38,169 nucleotides of DNA from Microvirga calopogonii (GTDB lineage Bacteria > Pseudomonadota > Alphaproteobacteria > Rhizobiales > Beijerinckiaceae): NCBI RefSeq assembly GCF_003347665.1, contig NZ_QDGA01000046.1:1-38169 (forward strand). Reading direction: 5' to 3'. Positions 7,552 to 14,801 of this stretch are shown one piece after another. The notes under the pieces are model-generated. The model saw only the letters and a program-made list of their open reading frames with translations, did not search any database and was not told where the DNA came from. How positions within the stretch are numbered: the stretch's first letter is position 1; each line of letters starts with the position of its first letter. Both the position numbers and the translations under genes were made by a program.

Positions 7552-8427
7552 ATGACACCCGCAGCGCAAGAAACCGCCACCCGCGAATATGTGGTCTTTT
7601 TCGAGGGCGGCGACGCCCCCGTCCATGTCAAGTTGGATGTTCCAGCTCGGCGCCCGATGATTGTTAACTTCCTCCCAGCGGTTGCCAAAGCCCGCGAGTT
7701 GAACTCTGCCTTCGATGCCAACGCCGAGACCCGCCGCATTACGGCATTCCGTAAGGCCGGGGAACCTGTCCGCTACAAGGTCGAGGGGGAATATACGAAC
7801 GGCGGGACACCTCCGACCTGGACCGATGCTGTTTACGCGATCGATGAGGAGGACGCTGAATTTCAGTGCAAAATGGCGGTTGCCATCAATGAGGGTTGCT
7901 CGTTCAGGAACCTGGTCGATCTCCGTAAGTCGATGATCCTGATCCCGGTCATCCACTTGGAGCAGGAGCCGTACTCTAAGGACGACATCACAGCTGCTCT
8001 CGCCAACTTCCTGTCGGCTTACAATGCCGGCGAAAATGTCGCCACCCACGTCGCCTCCCTGACCCTCATCGCGGAAACCTGTGGCCACAATGTCTGGAAG
8101 CCAGGTCCTTCCGTCCCGCCGAGAGGATTGACGCCCCGGTTCGGCGAAGGGGCCTATAACAGGATCATCGAAACCCCGATCCGGGCCATCGACTTCCGCC
8201 TCGTCCTTGAGCCCTCAAGCGGGTTAGCGAGCGTCACCAACCGTGAAGGCGACGGACGCATTCCAACAGATGACAGCGCTGCCTACGCCCAGGTTCTGAC
8301 GGCCGCTCCCCGGATGGTCCACGCGATCAGACGGGCCCTTCCCTGGATTGAGGGGACCGGCATCGCGGATTCCGATCCTCCCGAGTACCTCGCCTTGAGA
8401 AACGCCCTCGACAGGGCCATCGGCTGA
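7552..8427 (+). CDS. Hypothetical protein, larger paralogue of the protein at 6418
   Basis: A 291-aa protein with AAAGGG upstream of ATG 7552. The first roughly 180 residues share the domain seen in the protein at 6418 (RKAGEPVRYKVEG at 67-79, AIDEEDAEF at 96-104). A separate C-terminal region (about 190-291) ends in helices such as LTAAPRMVHAIRRALPWIEG. No catalytic motif, signal peptide or membrane segment is evident. It seems to be a fusion of the shared domain with an extra module, placed in the same operon as its paralogue. Confidence 0.75.
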   Translation: MTPAAQETATREYVVFFEGGDAPVHVKLDVPARRPMIVNFLPAVAKARELNSAFDANAETRRITAFRKAGEPVRYKVEGEYTNGGTPPTWTDAVYAIDEEDAEFQCKMAVAINEGCSFRNLVDLRKSMILIPVIHLEQEPYSKDDITAALANFLSAYNAGENVATHVASLTLIAETCGHNVWKPGPSVPPRGLTPRFGEGAYNRIIETPIRAIDFRLVLEPSSGLASVTNREGDGRIPTDDSAAYAQVLTAAPRMVHAIRRALPWIEGTGIADSDPPEYLALRNALDRAIG

Positions 8428-8449
8428 CACCACACCCCTGAGGTCAATC

Positions 8450-8851
8450 ATGAGCGCAGTTTCCCTCTTCTCGACGCCGGATCTCATTGCGGAGTACGCC
8501 AAGCCGGATCAGGACATCTTCGGAAACCCGATCCAGGTGGGCGCCACCGTCCGCTCCTTCAATCTGGCGACGCTGCTCAATGACGGGCGGATCTACGGGA
8601 TGGATACACGGATTACCCCGTCGAACCGGGTGGACTTCATCGAAGGGATGGTGGTCGCCATCGGCGAGATCGTACACGAAGGCTGCCCCCGATACACGAT
8701 CCAGATCACCCGTGAGTGCTACGGCGCCGAAGGGGTCGACACCTCCGATGTCTGCTATGGCGCCGGTCACCTGGTCTACCCGCCGCTCAACGGCACCCCG
8801 AAGTCTCTCGGAGGGGTCACCTTTGGCGTAGTCGCTATCGGTCCAGTGTAG
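8450..8851 (+). CDS. Hypothetical protein, last gene of the cluster
   Basis: A 133-aa protein with GAGG 8-11 nt before ATG 8450, 22 nt after the preceding stop. Residues 20-60 (DIFGNPIQVGATVRSFNL, then GRIYGMD) and 66-80 (GMVVAIGEIVHEGCPRYTI) look like a small beta-barrel of KOW or SH3-like type; this is inferred from strand pattern only. A bidirectional terminator follows at 8879, closing the operon. Confidence 0.7.
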   Translation: MSAVSLFSTPDLIAEYAKPDQDIFGNPIQVGATVRSFNLATLLNDGRIYGMDTRITPSNRVDFIEGMVVAIGEIVHEGCPRYTIQITRECYGAEGVDTSDVCYGAGHLVYPPLNGTPKSLGGVTFGVVAIGPV

Positions 8852-8878
8852 CGGCGGTTCGCTTGCCACAATAAGAAA

Positions 8879-8902
8879 GGCGCCCCTCCCAGTAGGGGCG
8901 CC
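8879..8902. terminator. Bidirectional terminator between convergent genes
   Basis: GGCGCCCCT (8879-8887), loop CCCAGT, AGGGGCGCC (8894-8902). Minus-strand reading gives TTTCTTATT after the stem, and plus-strand reading gives TTCCGTTGT. It sits between the cluster ending at 8851 and the chemoreceptor ending at 8987, so it can serve both. Confidence 0.8.
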
Positions 8903-8986
8903 TTCCGTTGTCAGCTCACCGCAGGAGCGAGCCGCCCGACGAACTGGGGTTCGCCGATATTCGCCATATAGCTCCGAAAGCTTGCC

Positions 8987-10684
8987 TTAAGCTGCCTTCA
9001 CGCCCCGGAGGAACTGGCCGACTTCGTCGCCGAGGCTGTTGGAGTGACGAGCCAGTTCCTGAGCGGCACTCAGGACCTGAGAAGCCGCTGCCCCCGTCTC
9101 GCCCGCACCCCGGCGTACGTCGCCGATGTTCCCGGTCACATGCTCGGTCCCACGGGCGGCCTCCTGGACGTTACGGGCGATCTCACCCGTAGCCGCGCCC
9201 TGCTCCTCCATGGCGGCCGCAATCGAAGTCGAGATCTGGGACATCTCCCCGATGGTCTGGGTGATCGTCTGAATCGCCTGGACAGCCTCGCGGGTCGCCT
9301 GCTGCACCGACGCGATCTGCTGCGAGATCTCGTCCGTCGCCTTCGCCGTCTGGTTCGCGAGCTCCTTCACCTCGGAAGCCACAACCGCAAAGCCCTTACC
9401 CGCTTCGCCGGCGCGCGCCGCCTCAATGGTGGCATTGAGCGCCAGCAGATTGGTCTGGCCTGCGACCGAGTTGATCAGAGCAATGACGTTACCAATCTTC
9501 TCGGCCGTGGAGGCAAGCTGCTGCACGATGGCGTCGGTGCGCTGGGCATCCTGAACCGCACGATCAGCAATCCGCGAGGACTGGGTCACCTGCGAGGCGA
9601 TCTCCCGGATCGAGATCGACAGTTCCTCCGTGGCCGCAGCCACCGTCTGCACATTGGCCGAGGTCTGCTCGGCCGCCGAGGCAGCGCTGATCGTCTGGTT
9701 GTTAGTCTGATCCGCGATGGACGTCATCGTCTGGGCGGTCGCTTCCATCTCGGTCGCAGCCGAGGCCAGCCCCTGGGTCATGGCCGAGACATTGCGCTCG
9801 AAATCCTTGGTCAGTTGATCGAGGACCTGGGCGCGGCGCATCTTGGCCTCATCCTCGGCCGCCTGCTCGGCAGCCAGGCGGCGCGCCTCGATGGCGTTGT
9901 CCTTGAACACCTGCAGCGAGCGGGCGAGTGCTCCGACCTCGTCTTTGCGCTCAGTGCCGGTCACAGGAACATCAAGCTCCCCTCCGGCCAAGCGGCCCAT
10001 CGCTCCTGTCATCGACCCCAGCGGACGGGCCACGCCCAAGAGGACAATCGAGCAGATCAGGCCGATAGCGACTGCAATGCCGCCCGCTGCAGAACCGATG
10101 AGCCACCATCTGGCGCTCAATGCATCGGAATTGGCCTTATCCTTGGCCTGGTTTAGTTCGAGAGCGATACCCTCGATGCTTGTGGTAATTTGATCCCGCA
10201 GAGCACGGCGCAGATCACGTGCCGAGCCATTCGTAATCTCGGTAGCCTTGCCGTCATTACCGGCCATGGAGGCAGCAACGCTCTGTTCCAGCAATTTGAA
10301 GTAGTTGAGACTGGCGTCCCGCAGGTTCTCATTGAGCTTACGGAATTCCGCGGAGCTCGAAGAATCCACAATCCAAGTAAGATCGTCCGTTGCCTTTTTG
10401 ACTGCGGTCTTGAAAGCGTTCTCGACGCTTTTAACGCGATCCGGAAGGTTTTTAGGCGTCAGGATCATGCCCTTTTCCTGGATGGACGCCTCATTGATCT
10501 GCGTATTGACGCTCTGAACCATGCTCAGGCGCTTGGCGTCACTATCGACAATGCGCTGGGTGTCCGCAGCCATGTCATCAAGGCCTGACACGGCCATCAC
10601 GATTAGGCCAATAGCAATCGCAACAAAGACCACGACCGGGATGGCGATCTTCGTAAGGATCTTCAGATTATTGAGGAGTCTCAT
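8987..10684 (-). CDS. Methyl-accepting chemotaxis protein
   Basis: A 565-aa transmembrane chemoreceptor from ATG 10684 (MRLLNNLKILTK). TM1 is about 12-32, followed by a four-helix-bundle-type periplasmic sensor (about 33-190). TM2 is about 193-217, a HAMP linker about 218-272, and the cytoplasmic signalling domain about 320-560. The conserved hairpin tip (INSVAGQTNLLALNATIEAA, then RAGEAGKGFAVVASEVKELA) binds CheA/CheW. There is no C-terminal CheR-binding pentapeptide. An upstream start at 10741 would add 19 basic residues before TM1 and is less likely. No che genes are nearby, so it would feed a chromosomal array. The upstream region holds a perfect palindrome at 10880. Confidence 0.92.
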   Translation of the reverse strand: MRLLNNLKILTKIAIPVVVFVAIAIGLIVMAVSGLDDMAADTQRIVDSDAKRLSMVQSVNTQINEASIQEKGMILTPKNLPDRVKSVENAFKTAVKKATDDLTWIVDSSSSAEFRKLNENLRDASLNYFKLLEQSVAASMAGNDGKATEITNGSARDLRRALRDQITTSIEGIALELNQAKDKANSDALSARWWLIGSAAGGIAVAIGLICSIVLLGVARPLGSMTGAMGRLAGGELDVPVTGTERKDEVGALARSLQVFKDNAIEARRLAAEQAAEDEAKMRRAQVLDQLTKDFERNVSAMTQGLASAATEMEATAQTMTSIADQTNNQTISAASAAEQTSANVQTVAAATEELSISIREIASQVTQSSRIADRAVQDAQRTDAIVQQLASTAEKIGNVIALINSVAGQTNLLALNATIEAARAGEAGKGFAVVASEVKELANQTAKATDEISQQIASVQQATREAVQAIQTITQTIGEMSQISTSIAAAMEEQGAATGEIARNVQEAARGTEHVTGNIGDVRRGAGETGAAASQVLSAAQELARHSNSLGDEVGQFLRGVKAA

Positions 10685-10879
10685 CGTCTTTCGTTGGCCC
10701 GCTCGCATCGCCGCGAGAAGCGCACGCCCCCTGACGCGCATAAATCAGGCGCGGCAAAAATTCGTCATAGACGTGAAGAAGACATTAAGCTTACCGCTAA
10801 ATCTTAGCTGAATAATTTCTCTACGTACTTCCCCTTATCTTCAACTGCGCCGTTTTGGGTCTGAAATTCTAAACACGCT

Positions 10880-10899
10880 GTTCATGTTTAGACATGAAC
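10880..10899. promoter_or_regulatory. Perfect 8-4-8 palindrome, candidate operator
   Basis: GTTCATGT-TTAG-ACATGAAC is an exact inverted repeat in the divergent intergenic region between the chemoreceptor and the gene at 10932. A half-site-like TTCATGT recurs 10 bp downstream. It could bind a dimeric regulator controlling either gene. No regulator gene is adjacent. Confidence 0.45.
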
Positions 10900-10931
10900 T
10901 ATTCCATTCATGTCCCCAGAAAGGATTGCGC

Positions 10932-11267
10932 ATGCGCAGGCTCAACTACGACACGCTGAATATCATCGTCGCCGTTCAGCGCCTCCGGAGCTTCATGATC
11001 GCCGACAGCGCCATCCGTGAAGCCGCCGGCCAGGAGAATCCAAGCTGGTTCAAGTCGGCGGAATCCTACTACTCCGAGATTCCGGATTGCGTGATGAAGG
11101 TCGCCGGGCTGCACAACAACCGCAGCGACTTCGAGAAGGTTCTGAACTTCGAGGTCACAGACGAGATGCTGAAGACGAACCACAACAAGCTGTCGATATT
11201 CGAATTCCCGGGCGATGATCGCGACGAGTACCGCGCTGAGACGGGAGTAGTCGCCGTCGCATCATGA
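10932..11267 (+). CDS. Hypothetical protein
   Basis: A 111-aa protein. I chose ATG 10932 because AGAAAGGA lies just upstream; an in-frame ATG at 10884 lies inside the palindrome. Predicted helical and soluble (DTLNIIVAVQRLRSFMIADSA at about 7-27). Its stop overlaps the next start in ATGA (11264-11267). No family recognised. Confidence 0.7.
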   Translation: MRRLNYDTLNIIVAVQRLRSFMIADSAIREAAGQENPSWFKSAESYYSEIPDCVMKVAGLHNNRSDFEKVLNFEVTDEMLKTNHNKLSIFEFPGDDRDEYRAETGVVAVAS

Positions 11268-11635
11268 CCCGGCCCAACGACATCAAGGCGCCCGACGGCT
11301 ACCTCCTCGGCGGCCTTCGGCGGGTGCGGAACGACGGTACCATCCTCTTCCAGCGCGGGTGGTGGAAAGCTCCGGCCGTGTGGATCGGCAAGGAAGTCTG
11401 GGTACACGAGGACGAACTGGGAAGTCCTGGCATGCGCGACCGAGAGGTGATTATCAGGGCCGCTCCTCCAGGTGTCTACATCGCGACCGCAATCCTCGAG
11501 GGTGTTGCTGTCGTCTGCCATCGCACGGATCGGCCGGACGCGAAACTCGGATGGCGCGATCCCGTCAAACTGGCATGGGCAAACCGGCATAGTGAGGTTC
11601 CGAAACCTGAGCCTGAAACAGCAGATACGCGGTGA
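11264..11635 (+). CDS. Hypothetical protein
   Basis: A 123-aa protein, translationally coupled to both neighbours: ATGA at its start and GTGA at its end (11632-11635). It is rich in Trp, Gly and Arg (LRRVRNDGTILFQRGWWKAP at about 19-38), suggesting a small beta-rich fold. No signal peptide or membrane segment. Not recognised. Confidence 0.7.
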   Translation: MTRPNDIKAPDGYLLGGLRRVRNDGTILFQRGWWKAPAVWIGKEVWVHEDELGSPGMRDREVIIRAAPPGVYIATAILEGVAVVCHRTDRPDAKLGWRDPVKLAWANRHSEVPKPEPETADTR

Positions 11636-12063
11636 AGACCAAACTCTGGCTTCTTCAACTGGCAAAATCAGTGAAGGATCCCCAAAAGCTGATTCAGCAT
11701 GGCACGGCCCCTTTCCTCGAATGCTCCAGCCGCGGAGATCGCCGCTTCAGTGCCTTCGCGGCCCGGCTCAAGGGCCGTGGAAACAAGTCCATCGAAGAAC
11801 TCTATCAGGCTGCAAAGCGGTTCGAGGACGGCTCGACCGGCCTGACCTGGCGTGAAGCCAAAGGCAAGCGGGCCGTGAATGCCGATGAGGTGAGGGCGCT
11901 CTACTCAGTACTCTGGGACGAGTACATTGCCGAGAACCCGCACCTTCTGCCGGTTCTGACGAGCGCCAGCGGCCTGCAGGACCTGTTCGGTCAGGCCGGC
12001 CACGCCTGCCAGGCAACCGAGCTTTGGCGCATCCGCTGCGCTGCACTCTGCGTGTCCCCATAA
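11632..12063 (+). CDS. Conserved hypothetical protein (W-R-E-A-K-G type)
   Basis: A 143-aa protein starting with GTG that overlaps the preceding stop. Residues 27-60 (APFLECSSRGDRRFSAFAAR, then SIEELYQAAKRFEDG) and 70-132 (TWREAKGKRAVNADEVRALY, ending in FGQAGHACQATELWRIR) have the compact conserved look of a standalone family that I recall from phage and plasmid genomes as 'hypothetical protein'. Predicted mostly helical. The motif resembles a polymorphic small-domain family, but I cannot name it with confidence. It is the third gene of an overlapping triplet, and the next gene begins 13 nt later. Confidence 0.75.
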   Translation: MKTKLWLLQLAKSVKDPQKLIQHGTAPFLECSSRGDRRFSAFAARLKGRGNKSIEELYQAAKRFEDGSTGLTWREAKGKRAVNADEVRALYSVLWDEYIAENPHLLPVLTSASGLQDLFGQAGHACQATELWRIRCAALCVSP

Positions 12064-12076
12064 GATAGAGGTTACC

Positions 12077-12382
12077 ATGAGCGAACTTCCCGCCCTCTCG
12101 TCACTGGCAAGGAAAGCCCTGACGGTGCTTAACGAGGGCGGGGAGTTCCGCTACGCGCTCGAAACGAGTAGCTACACCAGGCGGGAGCAATTCACTGCAC
12201 GCCTCAAGACCGTCTCTGGCCGGACGGTTCGCGGCATCGGCATGAGCACGATGTATGAACTGAAGGGTCACGGGCTCATCGTGCCCGCAAACAGCACATC
12301 GATATCCACCTACTACCGTTTGAATCCATCGCTCCGCAGTAATCACGCAGGCGAAATCAACAATTGTGCCTCCCAGGGGTAG
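12077..12382 (+). CDS. Hypothetical protein, possible winged-helix fold
   Basis: A 101-aa protein with AGAGG before the ATG. Helices at about 5-20 and 33-45 and the segment SGRTVRGIGMSTMYELKGHG (about 47-66), followed by a short strand pair (LIVPANSTSISTYYRLN), resemble a winged helix. The assignment rests on pattern only. It is the last member of the 10932-12382 run. Confidence 0.6.
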   Translation: MSELPALSSLARKALTVLNEGGEFRYALETSSYTRREQFTARLKTVSGRTVRGIGMSTMYELKGHGLIVPANSTSISTYYRLNPSLRSNHAGEINNCASQG

Positions 12383-12463
12383 AACCGACAGACGAATTCT
12401 GGTATTGAAGCTGCCCCGCGGATCTTCCGCTCGGTTCACAGCCACAGCCAGAGGAGGCGTTAC

Positions 12464-12586
12464 ATGTCTATGCGACTTTGCACGTACGAACGCGCCGCTC
12501 TCCTCGTCCCAACTCATGCTGCTGGTGGCTCCAATGAAACCGACCGTATTCCCTCTGCCCTTGGTAGGGTTCGCATTCCGCTTTGA
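12464..12586 (+). CDS. Small ORF, 40 aa
   Basis: MSMRLCTYERAALL begins a 40-codon frame with a strong GAGGAGG (12451-12457) 6 nt before the ATG. This is the best start signal between 12383 and 13275. The product is soluble and of unknown function. It overlaps the 12534 frame, and only one of the two is likely to be real. Confidence 0.35.
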   Translation: MSMRLCTYERAALLVPTHAAGGSNETDRIPSALGRVRIPL

Positions 12587-12725
12587 GTTCATTCGCGTTC
12601 CGCGCAAGCCCGCGAACGATCACAAGCATCCCGTTCTGACCTTCGACTTCGTCGAGGCGCTAAAACGGGATGTGAGCCCTCATATTTTGCGCGACATAGG
12701 CGTCGACAGAAGCCGGTCCGATTAG
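12534..12725 (+). CDS. Small hypothetical protein, weakly DUF1127-like C-terminus
   Basis: A 63-aa frame from ATG 12534. The last 20 residues (LKRDVSPHILRDIGVDRSRS) resemble the 'L-x-D-I-G-hydrophobic-x-R' ending of small alphaproteobacterial DUF1127 proteins, but the usual N-terminal basic helix is not obvious and no good ribosome-binding site precedes the ATG. It could be a remnant. The longer version from 12366 seems less natural. Confidence 0.35.
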   Translation: MKPTVFPLPLVGFAFRFEFIRVPRKPANDHKHPVLTFDFVEALKRDVSPHILRDIGVDRSRSD

Positions 12726-12975
12726 CGGTTTGGCTGAATTGTCTTCGCCAATGATCTCGCTCGCGACTGATCGTGTGTGTCGCCACACATCGGCACGGAG
12801 AAGCTGTGTCTACATAGATCTTGCGATGCCGGAACACATCGCAAGCGCCCTGGTGGGAGGTCTGGTGCTCAGCCTCCTGCCGGGGCAATTCTGCTTATGC
12901 ACAGCCTGATGTTGAACCGACGAGGCACTTGGCGTATTATCCTGCCGTGGTGTTGCAACCGGCATCACAACAATT

Positions 12976-13026
12976 CGCCCTGACAGTGAGCTCCGCACGG
13001 CTAACTCTGTCAGGGCGTTTTCATTT
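12976..13026 (+). terminator. Strong rho-independent terminator with no protein gene upstream
   Basis: CGCCCTGACAG (12976-12986) pairs perfectly with CTGTCAGGGCG (13007-13017). The loop is itself partly paired (GAGC/GCT), and the stem is followed by TTTTCATTT. The stop of the nearest upstream candidate gene is about 250 bp away, which leaves room for an untranslated RNA. Confidence 0.65.
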
Positions 13027-13092
13027 GAGCAGCGTTGACGGAATTGCGTCTGCTTCCTATCTCCCAGGCGTGGTGTCATTCCCTTGGACCAC

Positions 13093-13140
13093 GAACGCCT
13101 TGGTCGAGGTTTCCAAGACAGCACCTCTGCCAAGGCGTTC
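13093..13140. other. 48-nt two-helix hairpin
   Basis: GAACGCCTTGG (13093-13103) pairs with CCAAGGCGTTC (13130-13140). After a 2x2 internal loop, GAGGT (13106-13110) pairs with ACCTC (13123-13127) around a 12-nt loop. No T-run follows on the plus strand (TTCTGCG). It may be a leader structure for the gene at 13276, a processing site, or an attenuated terminator. Confidence 0.5.
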
Positions 13141-13275
13141 TTCTGCGTCCTGCAGCCTGCTGCGCGCACGCTCTGCTCCCGATCTCACCTGATGCGACCA
13201 CTATTCATTCCGCTCGTGGATCGGGCGCGCGTTGGCATGCCTTACACCTTCGTTATCGGCCCCCAAGGAGGATCA

Positions 13276-13485
13276 ATGACCTACTTCACCAACACCAGCC
13301 TTCGCCTTCTCGAGACGGCATCAACAAAGGCCAACACAGAGTTCTCGCCATGGTGGCTGGCTCTGAACGGAGAATTGGCCAAGCGCAAGCTTCCCGAAGC
13401 CCGCTATGGCGATGCTCGGGACTACTACGAGACTGGCCATTCCCCGGAGACAGCAGCCGACGATATCGTCGCCACCGCCACGTAA
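13276..13485 (+). CDS. Small hypothetical protein
   Basis: A 69-aa protein with an excellent AAGGAGG 5 nt before ATG 13276. The frame is open upstream to 13084, but the ribosome-binding site fixes the start here. The product is soluble and somewhat acidic at the C-terminus (TGHSPETAADDIVATAT). Not recognised. Confidence 0.65.
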   Translation: MTYFTNTSLRLLETASTKANTEFSPWWLALNGELAKRKLPEARYGDARDYYETGHSPETAADDIVATAT

Positions 13486-13576
13486 AGCATTACCTCAGGC
13501 GTAATCGACCCGATGCCGTGTCTCCTCCATGGTCCTCATGCCGGTGTTACCCCGGCCCACCACCAGGAGACAGCAC

Positions 13577-13942
13577 ATGACCGACGCCACCTCGATCGCC
13601 AACCGCTACATTGTCCTCTGGAATGAGACCAATGCCGACCGCCGGCAGGCTCTATTCTCGGAGCTCTGGGCCGAGGACGGGACATATATCGACCCGCTTA
13701 TGCAGGGCAGGGGGCATAGCCAGATCGATGGGCTCATCAGCGCCGTGCATCAGCAGTTTCCCGGGTTCCGCTTTGCTCTGATCGGCCAGCCTGACGGCCA
13801 TGGCGACAACGTGCGGTTCTCGTGGCAGCTCGGACCCGAAGGCGCGGACGGGCCGATCAAGGGCACAGACTTCGCCACTCTCGACAATGGGCGCCTGAAG
13901 GAGGTTGTGGGTTTCCTCGACCAGGTTCCGGCAGCCGCCTAA
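13577..13942 (+). CDS. SnoaL/NTF2-like fold protein
   Basis: A 121-aa protein with AGGAG before ATG 13577. The N-terminal helix (IANRYIVLWNETNADRRQAL), ELWAEDGTYIDPLMQGRG (about 29-46), IDGLISAVHQQFPGFRF and a closing strand set (VRFSWQLGP, then GTDFATLDNGRLKEVVGFLD) follow the cone-shaped nuclear-transport-factor-2/SnoaL pattern. Members are small polyketide cyclases, isomerases or ligand-binding proteins, and the substrate here cannot be told. It is monocistronic, with a good terminator at 13968. Confidence 0.85.
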   Translation: MTDATSIANRYIVLWNETNADRRQALFSELWAEDGTYIDPLMQGRGHSQIDGLISAVHQQFPGFRFALIGQPDGHGDNVRFSWQLGPEGADGPIKGTDFATLDNGRLKEVVGFLDQVPAAA

Positions 13943-13967
13943 CACTCTCCTTCCTCAAGCGTCCAAG

Positions 13968-14008
13968 AGGCTGGTCCAGATTGAGTTTGGGCCAGCCTTT
14001 TTCTTTTC
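13968..14008 (+). terminator. Rho-independent terminator after the NTF2-like gene
   Basis: AGGCTGGTCCA pairs with TGGGCCAGCCT (stem of 11 with one G-U), followed by TTTTCTTTT. Confidence 0.85.
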
Positions 14009-14136
14009 CAGTTCTGCTCATCTGCCAGTCGGCATTTCTCAATCCCCAAGAGAAGAATCTCGACGGCGCGGGCTCGACGCAGGGTCGATCGAACCGCAAC
14101 CCACCCTTGCCGGCACAGAGTTGACCGGAGGATCGC

Positions 14137-14772
14137 ATGACACATGATTTCAAGCTCAGGAACGGGCATCGCACCCGCGCGCTTTTGCACGCGGTCTCAC
14201 TGATCAATGCCCAGGCCTGCAAACCCCTGTACGAGCGTCGCTCCCGCCTTCTGAGCGACATAGTTCATTGTGCTTACCAGATCGGCGCTCTGGCAAGCCA
14301 CCTGCTCGGATTCGTGGAGATAGCTCACACCTACCGCAGCGTCTGGGGTGTCTGGCTCGACCATTGCTCCCGTCCGGGGTTCCTGATCTTCCAACTACCG
14401 GAAGGAGCGATGAACCGTCAGCCGATGGCCGGCGAAATCCTCAGCTTCAAGCGTGTTCATGAAGGAGGGAAGGGTGGAAGTGCCTCCTTCCTCCCCGTCG
14501 CGACTGTTTCTTGGGCTCTGTCGACGGAAGCTTCTGGGGTCGAAGCGTATCAAGCCAGCCTCAAGGAATATGTCAGGATTCTGGAAGAGGACATCTGTCC
14601 GGCGGTGATGGCGGAGTTCGCCCAGGTGCCGGCCTTCGTCCAGGCTTTCAACGACTGCGTCACCTATCAGGACATCGTGAAGATCTTCCCGGCCGTCGCC
14701 AGGATCCTCAAGGCTGATGACGAACAGCGAAACGACAGTGCCGTCTCCGCTCTCCTCAACCTCGCCGGCTAA
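14137..14772 (+). CDS. Hypothetical protein
   Basis: A 211-aa protein with CGGAGGA before ATG 14137. It is mostly helical (TRALLHAVSLINAQACKPLY at about 13-32; EYVRILEEDICPAVMAEFAQ at about 146-165). No signal peptide; the hydrophobic stretch GALASHLLGFVEIA (about 49-62) is too short for a sure membrane segment. It lies 29 nt upstream of the GHKL ATPase gene and is probably cotranscribed with it. Family not recognised. Confidence 0.7.
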   Translation: MTHDFKLRNGHRTRALLHAVSLINAQACKPLYERRSRLLSDIVHCAYQIGALASHLLGFVEIAHTYRSVWGVWLDHCSRPGFLIFQLPEGAMNRQPMAGEILSFKRVHEGGKGGSASFLPVATVSWALSTEASGVEAYQASLKEYVRILEEDICPAVMAEFAQVPAFVQAFNDCVTYQDIVKIFPAVARILKADDEQRNDSAVSALLNLAG

Positions 14773-14801
14773 CTCTCCCTCGATCTTCCAAGGCAATTGC
14801 A

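Larger units (their letters stand above)
12726..13275. other. 550-bp region without a convincing gene, with two strong hairpins
   Basis: Short frames occur on both strands, but none has a good ribosome-binding site or a convincing composition. The only clear structures are the hairpins at 12976-13026 and 13093-13140. A non-coding transcript ending at the first hairpin is possible. Confidence 0.5.

Noticed and set aside
9044..10156. Plus-strand ORF of 370 codons
   Set aside because: Antisense shadow of the chemoreceptor; Arg/Gly/Leu-rich composition without any family signature.
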